DNA of 64,000 nucleotides from DATAMF01 sp964472565 (GTDB lineage: Bacteria; Chloroflexota; Anaerolineae; Aggregatilineales; Aggregatilineaceae): assembly GCA_964472565.1 (NCBI GenBank), contig CAYYNB010000007.1, forward strand, positions 8,721 to 72,720, read 5' to 3'. Position 1 is the first letter of the stretch. Each line of letters starts with the position of its first letter. The notes under the pieces were generated by a model. It saw only the letters and a list, made by a program, of their open reading frames with translations, did not search any database and was not told where the DNA came from. The position numbers and the translations under genes are program-made. This document shows positions 36,012 through 45,520 of this stretch, one piece after another.

Positions 36012-36048
36012 AAATGCGGACAGGGGGATTAGCCTGCCGTCCGCATTT
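36012..36048 (-). other. Strong hairpin between rpsP and khpA
   Basis: A perfect 10-bp stem AAATGCGGAC / GTCCGCATTT with further inner pairing (CAGG / CCTG), in the 102-base gap between rpsP and khpA. On the minus strand it is followed by only four T. It could be a partial terminator or an RNA processing site that adjusts the ratio of S16 to downstream proteins. Confidence 0.6.
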
Positions 36049-36087
36049 GACAACCGCTTATCAATACTGAACAGGCGAACCTGTTAA

Positions 36088-36441
36088 CTACGCGGGCTGG
36101 GAAGTTTTGGCGCTGACGGGACCCCGTGCAGCAGCTTCGGCTTCGGCCTCAGCAACCAATACTTCCAGCGCCTCGCCCTTATGCAGGCGTTCCAGGCGTC
36201 CCATTGTGCCAAGTTTGTTCAGAATACGCAGAACCGGCTCGCTGGGCTGCGCGCCGTTCTTCAACCAATAGAGCGCACGGTCTTCCTTGACGATCATCGT
36301 CGTTGTCGGCTGGGTGCGGGGGTTATAGAACCCAATCACTTCAATATAACGCCCATCGCGCGGGCTGCGTGCATCGGCAACCACGATACGATAGCTGGGC
36401 TGTTTCTTGCGACCAACGCGGCGCAAACGAATGCGAACCAT
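36088..36441 (-). CDS. rpsP: 30S ribosomal protein S16
   Basis: A 117-residue protein; the first ~80 residues are a clear S16 (MVRIRLRRVGRKKQPSYRIV, GRYIEVIGFYNPRT, ALYWLKNGAQPSEPV). The C-terminal 30 residues form an Ala/Glu-rich tail, a lineage-specific extension. It lies 110 bases after ffh. Confidence 0.96.
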   Translation of the reverse strand: MVRIRLRRVGRKKQPSYRIVVADARSPRDGRYIEVIGFYNPRTQPTTTMIVKEDRALYWLKNGAQPSEPVLRILNKLGTMGRLERLHKGEALEVLVAEAEAEAAARGPVSAKTSQPA

Positions 36442-36551
36442 ATCTGTACCACCTATTCCTTAATTGATATGTCTTCTCTGTCTGCTGCCGCTCACTGCTA
36501 GAGGATAGAGCAGGGAAAGGCTGCTTATTCCAGCGGCGACAGTGGCAATCC

Positions 36552-37880
36552 CTACTTAAACATGCCAGGGATTTTGGGCATCCGCCCTTTTCCAACCATT
36601 TGCATCAAACGCTGCATCTCGCGAAATTGCTTGAGCAGCGCATTGATATCTTCAACTGATGTCCCGCTCCCCGCTGCCACGCGCTTTTTGCGGCTGGCAT
36701 TCAGCAGTTTGGGATGCCGTCGTTCAGCAGGAGTCATTGAATAGATGATAGCTTCCACCTTTTTCAACTGCTTCTGAGCGGCCTCGTTGTCAATATTCAA
36801 CTGCTGTTTCATCCGGCCCATGCCGGGCAGCAGGTCCAACACACGCCCGATACTCCCCATACGCTTCACCTGCTGAAGCTGTTTGAGCATGTCTTCGAGC
36901 GTGAACTGGTTCTTTAAAATCTTGCGCTGAAGTTCTTCGGCTTCTTTTTCATCAAAGGCGGCTTCCGCTTTTTCGATCAGCGTCAGCATATCACCCATGC
37001 CGAGAATCCGCGAGGCGAGACGATCCGGGTGGAAGGGTTCGAACCCATCGACCTTTTCGCCTGTTCCCATAAACTTGATGGGAACGCCCGTCACCGCGCG
37101 CATGGAAATCGCCGCCCCACCGCGCGCATCCCCATCGACTTTGGTCAGGATCAACCCAGTCAGGCCGACCCGTTCGTTAAAGCCCTGCGCGATGTTCACG
37201 GCTTCCTGTCCGGTCATGGCATCCGCCACCAACAGCACTTCAGCCGGTTTGGTATGGTCGCGGATCGCTTCCAGCTCACTCATCATCTGATCGTCGATTT
37301 GCAGGCGGCCTGCGGTGTCGATGATCACAACGGTAGCATCAGCCGTCTTAGCCGCCTGAAGCCCTCGTTTGACAATTTCAGGCGGCGGGGCGCTGGTCCC
37401 TTCCTGGTGAATCGGCATGTTAAGCTGTTTAGCCAGCGTCACAATCTGATCCACCGCCGCCGGGCGGTACGTGTCAGCCGCAATCAGATAGGGGCGACGG
37501 CCATCGCGGCGCAGCATCAGCGCGAGTTTGGCCGCAGTGGTCGTTTTACCCGAACCCTGCAAACCTACCAGCATGATGACACGTGGCGTCGGTCCGCTCA
37601 GGTTCAGTCGGCCCGGTTCACCCAGCGTCTCGATCAGTTCTTCGTGAACGATTTTGATCACCTGCTGGGAGGGTTTGAGTGCTTTTTGCACTTCCGCGCC
37701 AATCGCGCGATCTCGCACCCGCTTGATGAAGTCTTTGGCAACTTTCAGGTTGACATCAGCTTCGAGAAGCGCCATACGCACTTCGCGCAGCGCCGTATCC
37801 ACATCCGCTTCGGTAAGAATACCCTTGCGGCTGAGCTGCTCAAAAACATTTTGAAGACGATCACTCAGGCTTTCAAACAT
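36552..37880 (-). CDS. ffh: Signal recognition particle protein Ffh
   Basis: A 442-residue SRP GTPase. N-domain helices 1-95; G1 GLQGSGKTTT (106-115); DTAGR and TKVDGDARGG motifs of the SRP GTPase; and a Met-rich M domain (about 325-435), with SGTSVEDINALLKQFREM for SRP RNA binding. It targets nascent membrane proteins to FtsY/SecYEG. First gene of the operon ffh-rpsP-khpA-rimM-dprA-manC-DUF503. No adjacent ylxM or SRP RNA gene was seen. Confidence 0.96.
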   Translation of the reverse strand: MFESLSDRLQNVFEQLSRKGILTEADVDTALREVRMALLEADVNLKVAKDFIKRVRDRAIGAEVQKALKPSQQVIKIVHEELIETLGEPGRLNLSGPTPRVIMLVGLQGSGKTTTAAKLALMLRRDGRRPYLIAADTYRPAAVDQIVTLAKQLNMPIHQEGTSAPPPEIVKRGLQAAKTADATVVIIDTAGRLQIDDQMMSELEAIRDHTKPAEVLLVADAMTGQEAVNIAQGFNERVGLTGLILTKVDGDARGGAAISMRAVTGVPIKFMGTGEKVDGFEPFHPDRLASRILGMGDMLTLIEKAEAAFDEKEAEELQRKILKNQFTLEDMLKQLQQVKRMGSIGRVLDLLPGMGRMKQQLNIDNEAAQKQLKKVEAIIYSMTPAERRHPKLLNASRKKRVAAGSGTSVEDINALLKQFREMQRLMQMVGKGRMPKIPGMFK

Positions 37881-38025
37881 TCACGATTTGCCCATTAAAT
37901 GTGCCGACATGCGGCTGAAATTGTAAAGGATAGACCCCCGCGCGTCAAGCGGTATTCCCGGTTGTCACAAATCCGCAACTTAAGGTACACTGCCACACAA
38001 TGTATTCACCAGAATATTTGTGGCG

Positions 38026-38655
38026 ATGAGTCAAAATCTGCTGTTTGCTTCGCATCCTGATCCCGCCGCCTATTGGCTGGGCGGCTCTTATATTTTAAAT
38101 ATGGCGTTTGGGTCGCTTCGTAAAAGGCAGTGGGAACGGTTGATCCCGGCCCTGTGGAACTTCCCGGCGCTGCATGGTCCCTTTGCCGCCCCCGCGCTTC
38201 CATCACAATTACCTGTTTCCGAAACTGTCACGTTACCCGCGCCGCGCTCCACACAAATGTGGTTCGGAAACCTGGATGTTGATAGTTTCCGGGTCGGCTG
38301 TACGGTTCAGGCCGTGCGCACCAAATCGGCTTGTGTGCGGATCGAAATACCGCTGGGCATGTTTGAGAATAACGGGTCGGAACTGGATGAGAACCACCTT
38401 GAGCCGGTCAAACAACGCTTTCAGGAACTCGCGCTGGCTGTTTTTAAGACCCGTCCCTTCGATCTGGCAACCATTGGTTTTCAGCCGGAATGCCCCGTGA
38501 TGACGGAACTTCTGACCGATACACGCCAATGGCTGAGTTTGCTGGCGAAGGGCAATTTTTTCATCCGAAATGAAATGCTGGCGTTGCTTGGTTATTCCGC
38601 TGAGAGTTTCTACCCAGTTTCACCGGAGCTTTGCTGGATCGAGCCAGGTCGTTAA
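38026..38655 (+). CDS. Uncharacterised protein, about 209 residues
   Basis: No family recognised. The protein is soluble, without signal peptide, membrane span or Cys clusters. The central part has regular beta strands (DSFRVGCTVQAVRTKSACVRIEI) and the C terminus is helical with Trp/Leu. A GTG two codons upstream (38020) is an equally weak start; no clear Shine-Dalgarno is seen. It lies alone, divergent from ffh and convergent with msrA. Codon use and composition match the neighbours. Confidence 0.65.
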   Translation: MSQNLLFASHPDPAAYWLGGSYILNMAFGSLRKRQWERLIPALWNFPALHGPFAAPALPSQLPVSETVTLPAPRSTQMWFGNLDVDSFRVGCTVQAVRTKSACVRIEIPLGMFENNGSELDENHLEPVKQRFQELALAVFKTRPFDLATIGFQPECPVMTELLTDTRQWLSLLAKGNFFIRNEMLALLGYSAESFYPVSPELCWIEPGR

Positions 38656-38662
38656 GAAGATG

Positions 38663-38692
38663 GCCCTTCCCTGAAATGATCAAGGAAGGGGC
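38663..38692. terminator. Hairpin between convergent genes
   Basis: Stem GCCCTTCC / GGAAGGGGC with a 13-base loop, between the unknown protein stop (38655) and the msrA stop (38701). There is no T-run; a shared weak terminator is likely. Confidence 0.5.
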
Positions 38693-38700
38693 AGAATAAC

Positions 38701-39234
38701 TTATGCCTTTAGCTGTTCCAGGTACTGCTTGCGGAACTTGGCAACTTTCGGCGCGATCACCACGCGGCAGTAGCCCTGGTTGGGATTGTTTTGGAAATAT
38801 TCCTGGTGATAATTCTCCGCCGGATAGAACGTCTCCAGCGGCGTGACCTCCGTCACAATCGGATCATCCCAGATTTTCGCCTGATTCAATTCCGCGATAG
38901 TCTGTTCAGCTACCACTTTTTGTTCGGGTGAGTGGTAAAAAATCACCGAACGATACTGCGTGCCGACATCCGCCCCCTGACGATTTAAGGTGGTCGGATC
39001 GTGAATGGTGAAAAAAACATTGAGCATATCGCGGAATGACACCACCGCCGGATCAAATGTCACCTGCACCACCTCGGCATGGCCCGTCATCCCGGTACAA
39101 ACCTGCTTATAGCTGGGTTGGACAACACGCCCGCCGGAATACCCCGATACCACATCCATCACGCCCTTCAGTTGATCGTAAACTGCTTCCAGGCACCAAA
39201 AACAACCGCCGCCCAGTGTCGTTATTTCCATCAT
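38701..39234 (-). CDS. msrA: Peptide-methionine (S)-S-oxide reductase MsrA
   Basis: A 177-residue MsrA. The active-site motif GGCFWCLEAVYD carries the catalytic Cys11. Other family motifs are VVSGYSGG, YKQVCTGMTGHAEVVQVTFDP, DPTTLNRQGADVGTQYRSVIFY and NYHQEYFQNNP. It repairs oxidised methionine in proteins with thioredoxin. A GAGGAGAG ribosome site precedes ATG 39234 (ATG 39231 is also possible). There is no MsrB domain or neighbour. Confidence 0.96.
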   Translation of the reverse strand: MMEITTLGGGCFWCLEAVYDQLKGVMDVVSGYSGGRVVQPSYKQVCTGMTGHAEVVQVTFDPAVVSFRDMLNVFFTIHDPTTLNRQGADVGTQYRSVIFYHSPEQKVVAEQTIAELNQAKIWDDPIVTEVTPLETFYPAENYHQEYFQNNPNQGYCRVVIAPKVAKFRKQYLEQLKA

Positions 39235-39305
39235 CGACTCTCCTCACATTATTCACATGTCGATTATAAAAAATAACGGTTGCATTGGCCCATAGATTCA
39301 TTTTG

Positions 39306-42300
39306 TCACAGCAGTTTCCCGTAGGTGATGTTAATGCCGTTCCGGATCACAACCTGGGTTGCGCCTGCTTCATCGCCAATTTCATGATGGATGCGCAGCG
39401 CTTCTTCAAAACAGGCAATCGAACGTTCGCGCTGGCCGAGTACGCCGCAAAACAGCCCAATATCACTGAGCAGCCGCCCCACATAAAACGGCTGGTTCAG
39501 TGTGCGATAAACTTTGAGGCTTTCCTCAAAAGCATCCACTGCCCCGCTGTAATTGCCGATGCTGCTGAGGGCATAACCAAGCGCATGCAAGCCGAATGCG
39601 ATCTCATGCGGCACCTCATACCGCCGCGCCACATCTAGCCCGCGCTCGATCTGGATTTGGGCGTCCGCGTGCGGGTCCAGCAGCAGTTCGCGCCGTATCA
39701 GGATACGCGCCCACAACAGTTCCTGTGAGGGGGCGGACGCACACCGGATGAGGGCCTGCCGGAGTAACTCTTCGCCCGGTTCAAAAACGCCGCGCATCAG
39801 GCAGTACAGGTACATCCCTTCCAATGCCAGGCTGATCATCTCCCAATCATTTTTATACACACGCCAGCTCCACGCGGCGCGCACATTTTCAAAATCCGTT
39901 TCAATTTCCTTGACTGCATCAAATTGGCTTCGTGTCCGAAAATCTGACTCGCGCTGGCAGAGCAGGCTCATATAGTAGTGGCTGTGAATATCACGCGCGG
40001 ACTCGGCTTGCCCCGTTGCTTCGAGTTTTTCTTCCGCATACTGGCGCAGCAGTTCATGGGCTTCATACCGCCCAGTATCGGGATCGCGCCGCAGCAGTGA
40101 TTTATTGACCAATGCCGTGAGCGTGCCGAGTGTCGCGCCCGTGACATACTGTGCGATCTGGCGTTTAACGCCGCCCCGAAAAATAGACAACTTCATAAAA
40201 ACGCTGCGTTCCGTATCGCTCAACCGGTCCCAGGCGGATTCGAATACCGCGCGGATGCTGCGGTGCCGTTCGGGGATGTCGCGGATGTCCGTTTCCAGAA
40301 AATCCAGGTTCTGCTCAATCTCGTCCGCGATCTCTTGCAGCGCTAACACTTCGACCCACGCCGCCGCTAGCACAATCGCCAGCGGAATCCCCAAAACGCG
40401 GCGGCAGATATGCTGGACCAGCGGTAAATCGGCTTCGGTCAATTCAAAACCCGGCTGGATTCGTTTAGCATGTTGGATAAACAATTGGATGGCGTCATAT
40501 TTGAGCGCTTCTTCCAGCGGCTCCCACTGCGGAATCTCCATCCCGCCCAGTTTGAACACCACTTCGCCGCTCAAATTCAGACGTTCGCGCGAGGTTGCCA
40601 GAATTTTGATGCGCGGTGCAATGCTGAGAATTTCGCTGATCAGCAGCGCCCCATCCATCATATGCTCAAAATTATCAAGTACCAGCAGCATATGCTGGAC
40701 ATTCTTCCCACGCAGGTAAGTCAGAAGCTGCTGCTTGTTATCGCCGATAGGCGAAAAGGTGAACCGAATCGCGTTGGCAATGGCAGACACCATGCTGTCT
40801 ACGGTATTGAGCATCGCCAGGGGCACAAAATGCACCCCATTCGCAAAATGTTCGATCTGTTGGGCGGCGCATTCCAGTGCCAGCCGCGTTTTGCCAATTC
40901 CGCCCGCGCCGTGAATCGTGATCAGGCGCACATCTGGATCGGTCAGCAGGTGATTGAGTTCGGCCAGTTCATGTTCCCGCCCCACAAATGGCGTAAGCTG
41001 GGCGTACAAATTGTGTTTGAGCGGGATATGCAGCGAAAAACTGGACGAACTGCTGCGCTGTTCGGTGCTCATGTTCTGGATAATCGTTTCCAGTTCGGCC
41101 CCCACGCGCCGGATACTGGAAATCCGCGCATGGCGATCTTTTTCGAGCATGCGGTAGATCAGATCGACCAACCCAACCGGTGCATCCGGTTGTAAGGCTT
41201 CCAGGTCGGGCACCGGTTTGTTGAGGATCGCCGCCAATGTCGCGCTGGCGGTCTCTTCATCGAATGGCCGCTGGCCCGCCAGCATTTCGAACAGCATCAC
41301 CCCAAACGACCAGATGTCGGTACGCCCGTCAATCTCCTCGTTGTTGATCATTTCCGGGCTGAGATATGGCAGCGTCCCCAGCAGGGTATAGGACTGTGAA
41401 ATGCGCGGCTGGCCGATCAGGTACGCCATTCCGAAATCCGTCAGGCGCGGGGTGCCCTCTTCCGTCAGCAGCACATTGGCCGGCTTCAGATCGCGGTGGA
41501 CAATATTCAGCCGATGCGCATGCGCCAGCCCATCGGCCAGATCAAGCGCCAGGTTCAGTACCCGCTCCAGCGCCAGGACGCGCTGCTGGCGGAGCACATC
41601 GGCCAGCGACCCGCCGCCCAGATACTCCATCACCAGATAATGCCGTTCCTGTTCCACAAACGATGTCACGATCTTCACGATATTCGGGTGATCGATCTGG
41701 CGCAGGGCCTCGACTTCACGGTTGAAACGTTCAATGATATGAAGATCGGGCGAAACATTTTCCGATTTCAGGGCTTTGATCGCAACGGGTTGGTGCGTGT
41801 GCAGATCAGTCCCCCGAAACACCTCACCCATGCCACCAGTCCCAAGCCGCCCGCCGAGCTTAAAGCGGTGGTGAAGCAACGCGCCGCCCCCATTCTCGCT
41901 GGCACCGATCTCGCCGGATCGAATCTGTTCATACAGGGCGGTTGTTTCCGAAGATGGACCGAGGTCTAATTCGGTTTCCAATAGACGGCAGCAGGTTTCA
42001 TACTGTGTTAAGGCGGCAGCGCGTTGGCCCGCGTAAGCATACAACGCCATCAGGCGGCGGTGGGTTTCTTCGCGCAGGGTATCCAGTTGTAGAAGCTGCA
42101 TCGCGTAGGGGATCGCTGCGCCGTAATCGTGCTGATCTTGCAACCCACCGACCAGCATATCCAGCGCTTCCATCACCCGGAACCGCCAGCGCTCACGTTC
42201 CGGCATCAGCCACTCGTCAAAACCCTGGCTGTCGATGTAAAACCCGGCCAGAAAATCACCCTGGTACAGCCGCAGCGCCTGTTCAAGCTGGCGCAGCACA

Positions 42301-42662
42301 TCCGGCGTTGGAGTGCCCTCTTGGGCCAACTGCTTGTTAACCCCAGTCAGTTGCTCGTCCAGTTCGTTGGCATCCAGCCAGTAGTTGTCATTCATTCCCA
42401 CGGCTTGCCGCGTGATCGTGATATACGGGCCGACATGCTGCCGCAGGCTGCTGAGGACGACTCGCAGGTTGGAGAGCGATTGAGCCTGGGTTCGTTCTTC
42501 CCACAGCAGTTCTGCCAGCACTTCGCGGGGATACGTCCGCCCCGTATAGGCCAGATAGACCAGCAGCGCTTCTACTTTGCGCGAAGCAAACCCCTGGATA
42601 AGTTGTCCACTGCGCTCAATCGATAGTCCACCCAGCGTGCGGATATGCAGCACATCGTTCAT
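39306..42662 (-). CDS. SARP/BTAD - Ser/Thr kinase - STAND ATPase - TPR fusion regulator
   Basis: An unusually long regulator, about 1118 residues. Domains in order: winged helix of the SARP type (about 5-100, ASRKVEALLVYLAY), BTAD helical repeats (120-245), a complete Hanks-type kinase (about 266-530; GTGGMGEV, K296, HRD 389-391, DFG 409-411, with GTLPYLSPE), an NB-ARC/STAND ATPase (from about 558; Walker A GAGGIGKT 585-592, LLVLDNFEHM, RIKILATSRE) and C-terminal TPR-like repeats (about 930-1118). All catalytic kinase residues are present. STAND proteins are held inactive and oligomerise on signal. The start ATG 42662 has GGGTGA upstream. It is divergent from the Hsp70-like gene, sharing a 94-base promoter region. 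Confidence 0.88.
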   Translation of the reverse strand: MNDVLHIRTLGGLSIERSGQLIQGFASRKVEALLVYLAYTGRTYPREVLAELLWEERTQAQSLSNLRVVLSSLRQHVGPYITITRQAVGMNDNYWLDANELDEQLTGVNKQLAQEGTPTPDVLRQLEQALRLYQGDFLAGFYIDSQGFDEWLMPERERWRFRVMEALDMLVGGLQDQHDYGAAIPYAMQLLQLDTLREETHRRLMALYAYAGQRAAALTQYETCCRLLETELDLGPSSETTALYEQIRSGEIGASENGGGALLHHRFKLGGRLGTGGMGEVFRGTDLHTHQPVAIKALKSENVSPDLHIIERFNREVEALRQIDHPNIVKIVTSFVEQERHYLVMEYLGGGSLADVLRQQRVLALERVLNLALDLADGLAHAHRLNIVHRDLKPANVLLTEEGTPRLTDFGMAYLIGQPRISQSYTLLGTLPYLSPEMINNEEIDGRTDIWSFGVMLFEMLAGQRPFDEETASATLAAILNKPVPDLEALQPDAPVGLVDLIYRMLEKDRHARISSIRRVGAELETIIQNMSTEQRSSSSSFSLHIPLKHNLYAQLTPFVGREHELAELNHLLTDPDVRLITIHGAGGIGKTRLALECAAQQIEHFANGVHFVPLAMLNTVDSMVSAIANAIRFTFSPIGDNKQQLLTYLRGKNVQHMLLVLDNFEHMMDGALLISEILSIAPRIKILATSRERLNLSGEVVFKLGGMEIPQWEPLEEALKYDAIQLFIQHAKRIQPGFELTEADLPLVQHICRRVLGIPLAIVLAAAWVEVLALQEIADEIEQNLDFLETDIRDIPERHRSIRAVFESAWDRLSDTERSVFMKLSIFRGGVKRQIAQYVTGATLGTLTALVNKSLLRRDPDTGRYEAHELLRQYAEEKLEATGQAESARDIHSHYYMSLLCQRESDFRTRSQFDAVKEIETDFENVRAAWSWRVYKNDWEMISLALEGMYLYCLMRGVFEPGEELLRQALIRCASAPSQELLWARILIRRELLLDPHADAQIQIERGLDVARRYEVPHEIAFGLHALGYALSSIGNYSGAVDAFEESLKVYRTLNQPFYVGRLLSDIGLFCGVLGQRERSIACFEEALRIHHEIGDEAGATQVVIRNGINITYGKLL

Positions 42663-42756
42663 GAAATTCACCCAACCCCTGAACGATTTCTAAGCGATCC
42701 CAAAGCGGTTGTTGCATAAGATAGGGTAATTGTAACGCCATCATGGAGTGTAAGAA

Positions 42757-44298
42757 ATGCCCTACCGGCTCGCTATAGACTTTGGAACTACCAACAGCGT
42801 GATCGTTCATCAATCCAACAGTCATGTGGACGTTCTGCCCCTGATTCCGTCACTGCTCTATGTCGAAGATGGCCGGAGCGGTCAGGCGATTGTGGGGGAA
42901 GATGTCAAAACGATGGGCCTTGATCAAACCCCAACGAACCGCCTGTTCCGCAATTTTAAGCGCGGCATGGTGACAACACCCGCACCTGCCCCGCGTGAAA
43001 TTGACGGCGCGCTGTGGGATGACCAAGCCGCCGGGAATGCCTTCATTCGCCACCTGCTCTCCACCCTGCCCTACGATCTGGAGGCGATTGATCAGATCGT
43101 GCTTACCTCTCCAGTGATGGCCTTCGAAAACTACCTTTCCTGGCTGACCGGAATGATGAAGCCGCTCACATCTGATACCGACCGTATCCGGTTGGTCGAT
43201 GAATCCACCGCCGCCGCGCTGGGTTACGCCGTCACCGAACCGGGGGCCATCGTGCTGGTTTTCGATTTCGGCGGCGGAACGCTCGATCTTTCGCTGGTCC
43301 AACTGCCGGAAAGCCGCGAAAAAACGGGCAGTTTTCTAGGCCGCATGTTTAATCCCCGGCAGCAGGTCGCCAAAGTGATCGCCAAGTCGGGGCGTGTATT
43401 GGGCGGCAGCGATATTGATCAATGGCTGTTGGCGGAAGTGCTGAGCCAGACTGGGCTGGTGCCCTCTGATCTTGGCAGCAATTACGCCGCGCTGTTGACC
43501 CTGTGCGAACAGGCCAAAATCGCACTCTCAACACAAGAATGTGTGTCGCTGGATTTCACCGTGAATCACCACGATTACCACCTGTCCCTCACTCGCGCCG
43601 ATCTGGAAACGATTCTGGAACAAAACGGCTTTTATGCGGCGCTGCGCCACGTGATCGAAAAGGTGATGGTGACGGCCCGGCAGCAGGGCATCTTCAAGGA
43701 AGATATTCACTATGTGCTGCTGGTCGGCGGTGTCTCGCTGATGCCGTCCGTCCAGGCGCTGTTGGGACACTATTTCACCAAGACCGCGATCCGTGCTGAC
43801 AAACCTTTTACAGCGGTGGCCGAAGGTGCGCTGCAAGTAGCGCTCGGTTATGGCCTGGACGATTACCTGAATCACAGCTACGGCATCCGTTACCTGGATG
43901 ATCACGAGCATCATTATGAGGAACTGATCCCCAGCGGCACCCATTACCCAACGGATAAGCCCGTTGAGATCACGCTTGGGGCGGCGCACGCGCGGCAGTC
44001 CGCCATCGAGTTTGTGATCGGCGAAGTCGAAACCGACTCCACCGCACTCGTGGAAATGGTCTATGAAGACGGTCAGGCGGTGTTTGTCGCCCAAGCCGAC
44101 CAGGGCGCGCAGCAGATTGTCCCGCTGAACCTCGACGCGCCGCGTTTGGTGTATCTGGTGCCGAATGCCAAACGCGGTGAGGACCGGATCAGGGCCGCCT
44201 TTCGCGTCGATGCCCACCGCCAACTGCGTCTTACCGTTCTGGATTTGAAAACCCGTGAAGAACTGCTTCACGATGAAGTTGTTGTCACACTCAAATAG
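42757..44298 (+). CDS. Hsp70/DnaK-like ATPase with shortened C terminus
   Basis: A 513-residue Hsp70 family protein. ATPase motifs: DFGTTNS (8-14, phosphate 1), VDESTAAALGY, FDFGGGTLDLS (phosphate 2) and LLVGGVSLMPSVQALL (adenosine). The region from about 380 is a beta-rich domain and there is no helical lid, so it is shorter than DnaK (about 600-640) and resembles the diverged Hsp70-like proteins found in regulatory clusters. No DnaJ or GrpE lies nearby, so it is not the housekeeping chaperone. GGAG precedes the ATG. It is cotranscribed with the HEAT-repeat gene 12 bases downstream. Confidence 0.88.
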   Translation: MPYRLAIDFGTTNSVIVHQSNSHVDVLPLIPSLLYVEDGRSGQAIVGEDVKTMGLDQTPTNRLFRNFKRGMVTTPAPAPREIDGALWDDQAAGNAFIRHLLSTLPYDLEAIDQIVLTSPVMAFENYLSWLTGMMKPLTSDTDRIRLVDESTAAALGYAVTEPGAIVLVFDFGGGTLDLSLVQLPESREKTGSFLGRMFNPRQQVAKVIAKSGRVLGGSDIDQWLLAEVLSQTGLVPSDLGSNYAALLTLCEQAKIALSTQECVSLDFTVNHHDYHLSLTRADLETILEQNGFYAALRHVIEKVMVTARQQGIFKEDIHYVLLVGGVSLMPSVQALLGHYFTKTAIRADKPFTAVAEGALQVALGYGLDDYLNHSYGIRYLDDHEHHYEELIPSGTHYPTDKPVEITLGAAHARQSAIEFVIGEVETDSTALVEMVYEDGQAVFVAQADQGAQQIVPLNLDAPRLVYLVPNAKRGEDRIRAAFRVDAHRQLRLTVLDLKTREELLHDEVVVTLK

Positions 44299-44309
44299 GA
44301 GTAAACCCT

Positions 44310-45461
44310 GTGATCACTACCGGATACGAACCCTGTCTATCGAAGACCAACCGCCGCCGGGGATACCAACGCCTGCTGCCGCGCCGGTTAGGATCGCTTC
44401 TGAATATGCTGCCTCCCAGCGCGATTTCGCTTGATGCCGCAGCGGAAATGCTGCTCAACGGGGGCTTTTATACCCGTTATAATGCCGCGCGGCTGCTCAG
44501 TGAGCGCGGAGATCGAGACGCCCGGCTGGTGATGCAGGAAGTCTTAAACACGGGGAACACTCCCGCCCGTGCCAGCGCCGCCCGACACCTGTTCCGTTTT
44601 TCGTGGTTTGCCGCCGAACCGCTGCTCCGTCAGGCGCTGAACGATGTGGACGAGCGCGTCCGAGAAGCCGCCGTCTATGCACTGTGCGAATGTCGAGAGC
44701 TTGCCGCTTACCAACTGCTCGTCCATGTGCTCCCCCACGAAAGCGATCAGGTGCGTGAGGCAGCGATCTGGGGCCTCCGCACCAGCCACGACAGCGCCGC
44801 TGTCCCGGTCCTCGAACAGGCGCTGGGCGCGCAGAACCCCGAAGTACGCATCAAGGCGTTAGAGATTCTGAGCGCCAATGGCTCCCCCGAAGCGCTGCCT
44901 GTCGTGCGCCGGGCGCTGGCCGATACAAACGGCGATGTGGTCTATAATGCGGTGCTGTCTCTGGTTGAGCTTCAGGAAAGCAAAAGCGTGCTTGAGATCA
45001 GCCAGTTGATTGAGGAAAACAGCGGCCCGTGCCTTGAATCCATCCTGCGCGGCTTTTTCCACGCGACAAATTATCTCCACCTGCTGCTGAACGAACACCC
45101 GGCGGTAGATGTGCTGCTCGATGCCTTAGCCCATGCCATGATTGATCCTACTGTCGAAACACGCCAGGCCGTTGTCTGGATTCTGGCCTGGCTGCGGCAC
45201 GATCACGCCGATGCGCTGCTGCGCTATATGTTTACCCACGAGACGGACACCGGGGTGAAAATCCACATTTTGCGTGTAGCCCATGCGCTTATGAACCGGA
45301 TCGCCGCTGAACTGTTGGACGAAGCACGCTACAGCGAGGATGAATCACTCGCGGAGGCAGCGGGAACGCTGCTCCAAAACGAGCCAACCACCTATGATCC
45401 CAATGTCTTGGCGAAATCCCCACTAAACCGGGAAGAATTGGCGAATATTGCCATAACTTGA
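44310..45461 (+). CDS. HEAT-repeat protein
   Basis: A 383-residue all-helical protein composed of HEAT/PBS-lyase-like repeats. Units of about 31 residues are seen, such as VREAAVYALCE, VREAAIWGLRTS, VRIKALEILSANG and VVYNAVLSLVE, from about residue 50 to 260; a more diverged set follows to 365. Such proteins are protein-protein scaffolds. A GTG start follows GGAG by a proper distance, 12 bases after the Hsp70-like stop. It probably works with the Hsp70-like protein and possibly the kinase-STAND protein encoded divergently (inference). Confidence 0.85.
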   Translation: MITTGYEPCLSKTNRRRGYQRLLPRRLGSLLNMLPPSAISLDAAAEMLLNGGFYTRYNAARLLSERGDRDARLVMQEVLNTGNTPARASAARHLFRFSWFAAEPLLRQALNDVDERVREAAVYALCECRELAAYQLLVHVLPHESDQVREAAIWGLRTSHDSAAVPVLEQALGAQNPEVRIKALEILSANGSPEALPVVRRALADTNGDVVYNAVLSLVELQESKSVLEISQLIEENSGPCLESILRGFFHATNYLHLLLNEHPAVDVLLDALAHAMIDPTVETRQAVVWILAWLRHDHADALLRYMFTHETDTGVKIHILRVAHALMNRIAAELLDEARYSEDESLAEAAGTLLQNEPTTYDPNVLAKSPLNREELANIAIT

Positions 45462-45520
45462 ATCAGGGCCTGACGTCTGATATAACTAGAGCGTAATCCT
45501 ACTGAGCTAGGGGAAGGCCC

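Noticed and set aside
37029..37898. Plus-strand frame of 289 codons opposite ffh
   Set aside because: Antisense to a conserved essential gene; no family features.
42757..44298. Housekeeping DnaK
   Set aside because: The protein lacks the helical lid, is about 100 residues too short, and has no grpE or dnaJ neighbour.
45466..45520. tRNA-like stretch on the minus strand (GGGCCT...AGGCCC ends and a TAGCTCAG D-arm-like string)
   Set aside because: Only 55 bases long, no anticodon or T-arm fold can be drawn, and it spans a normal intergenic region with the ribosome site of the next gene.
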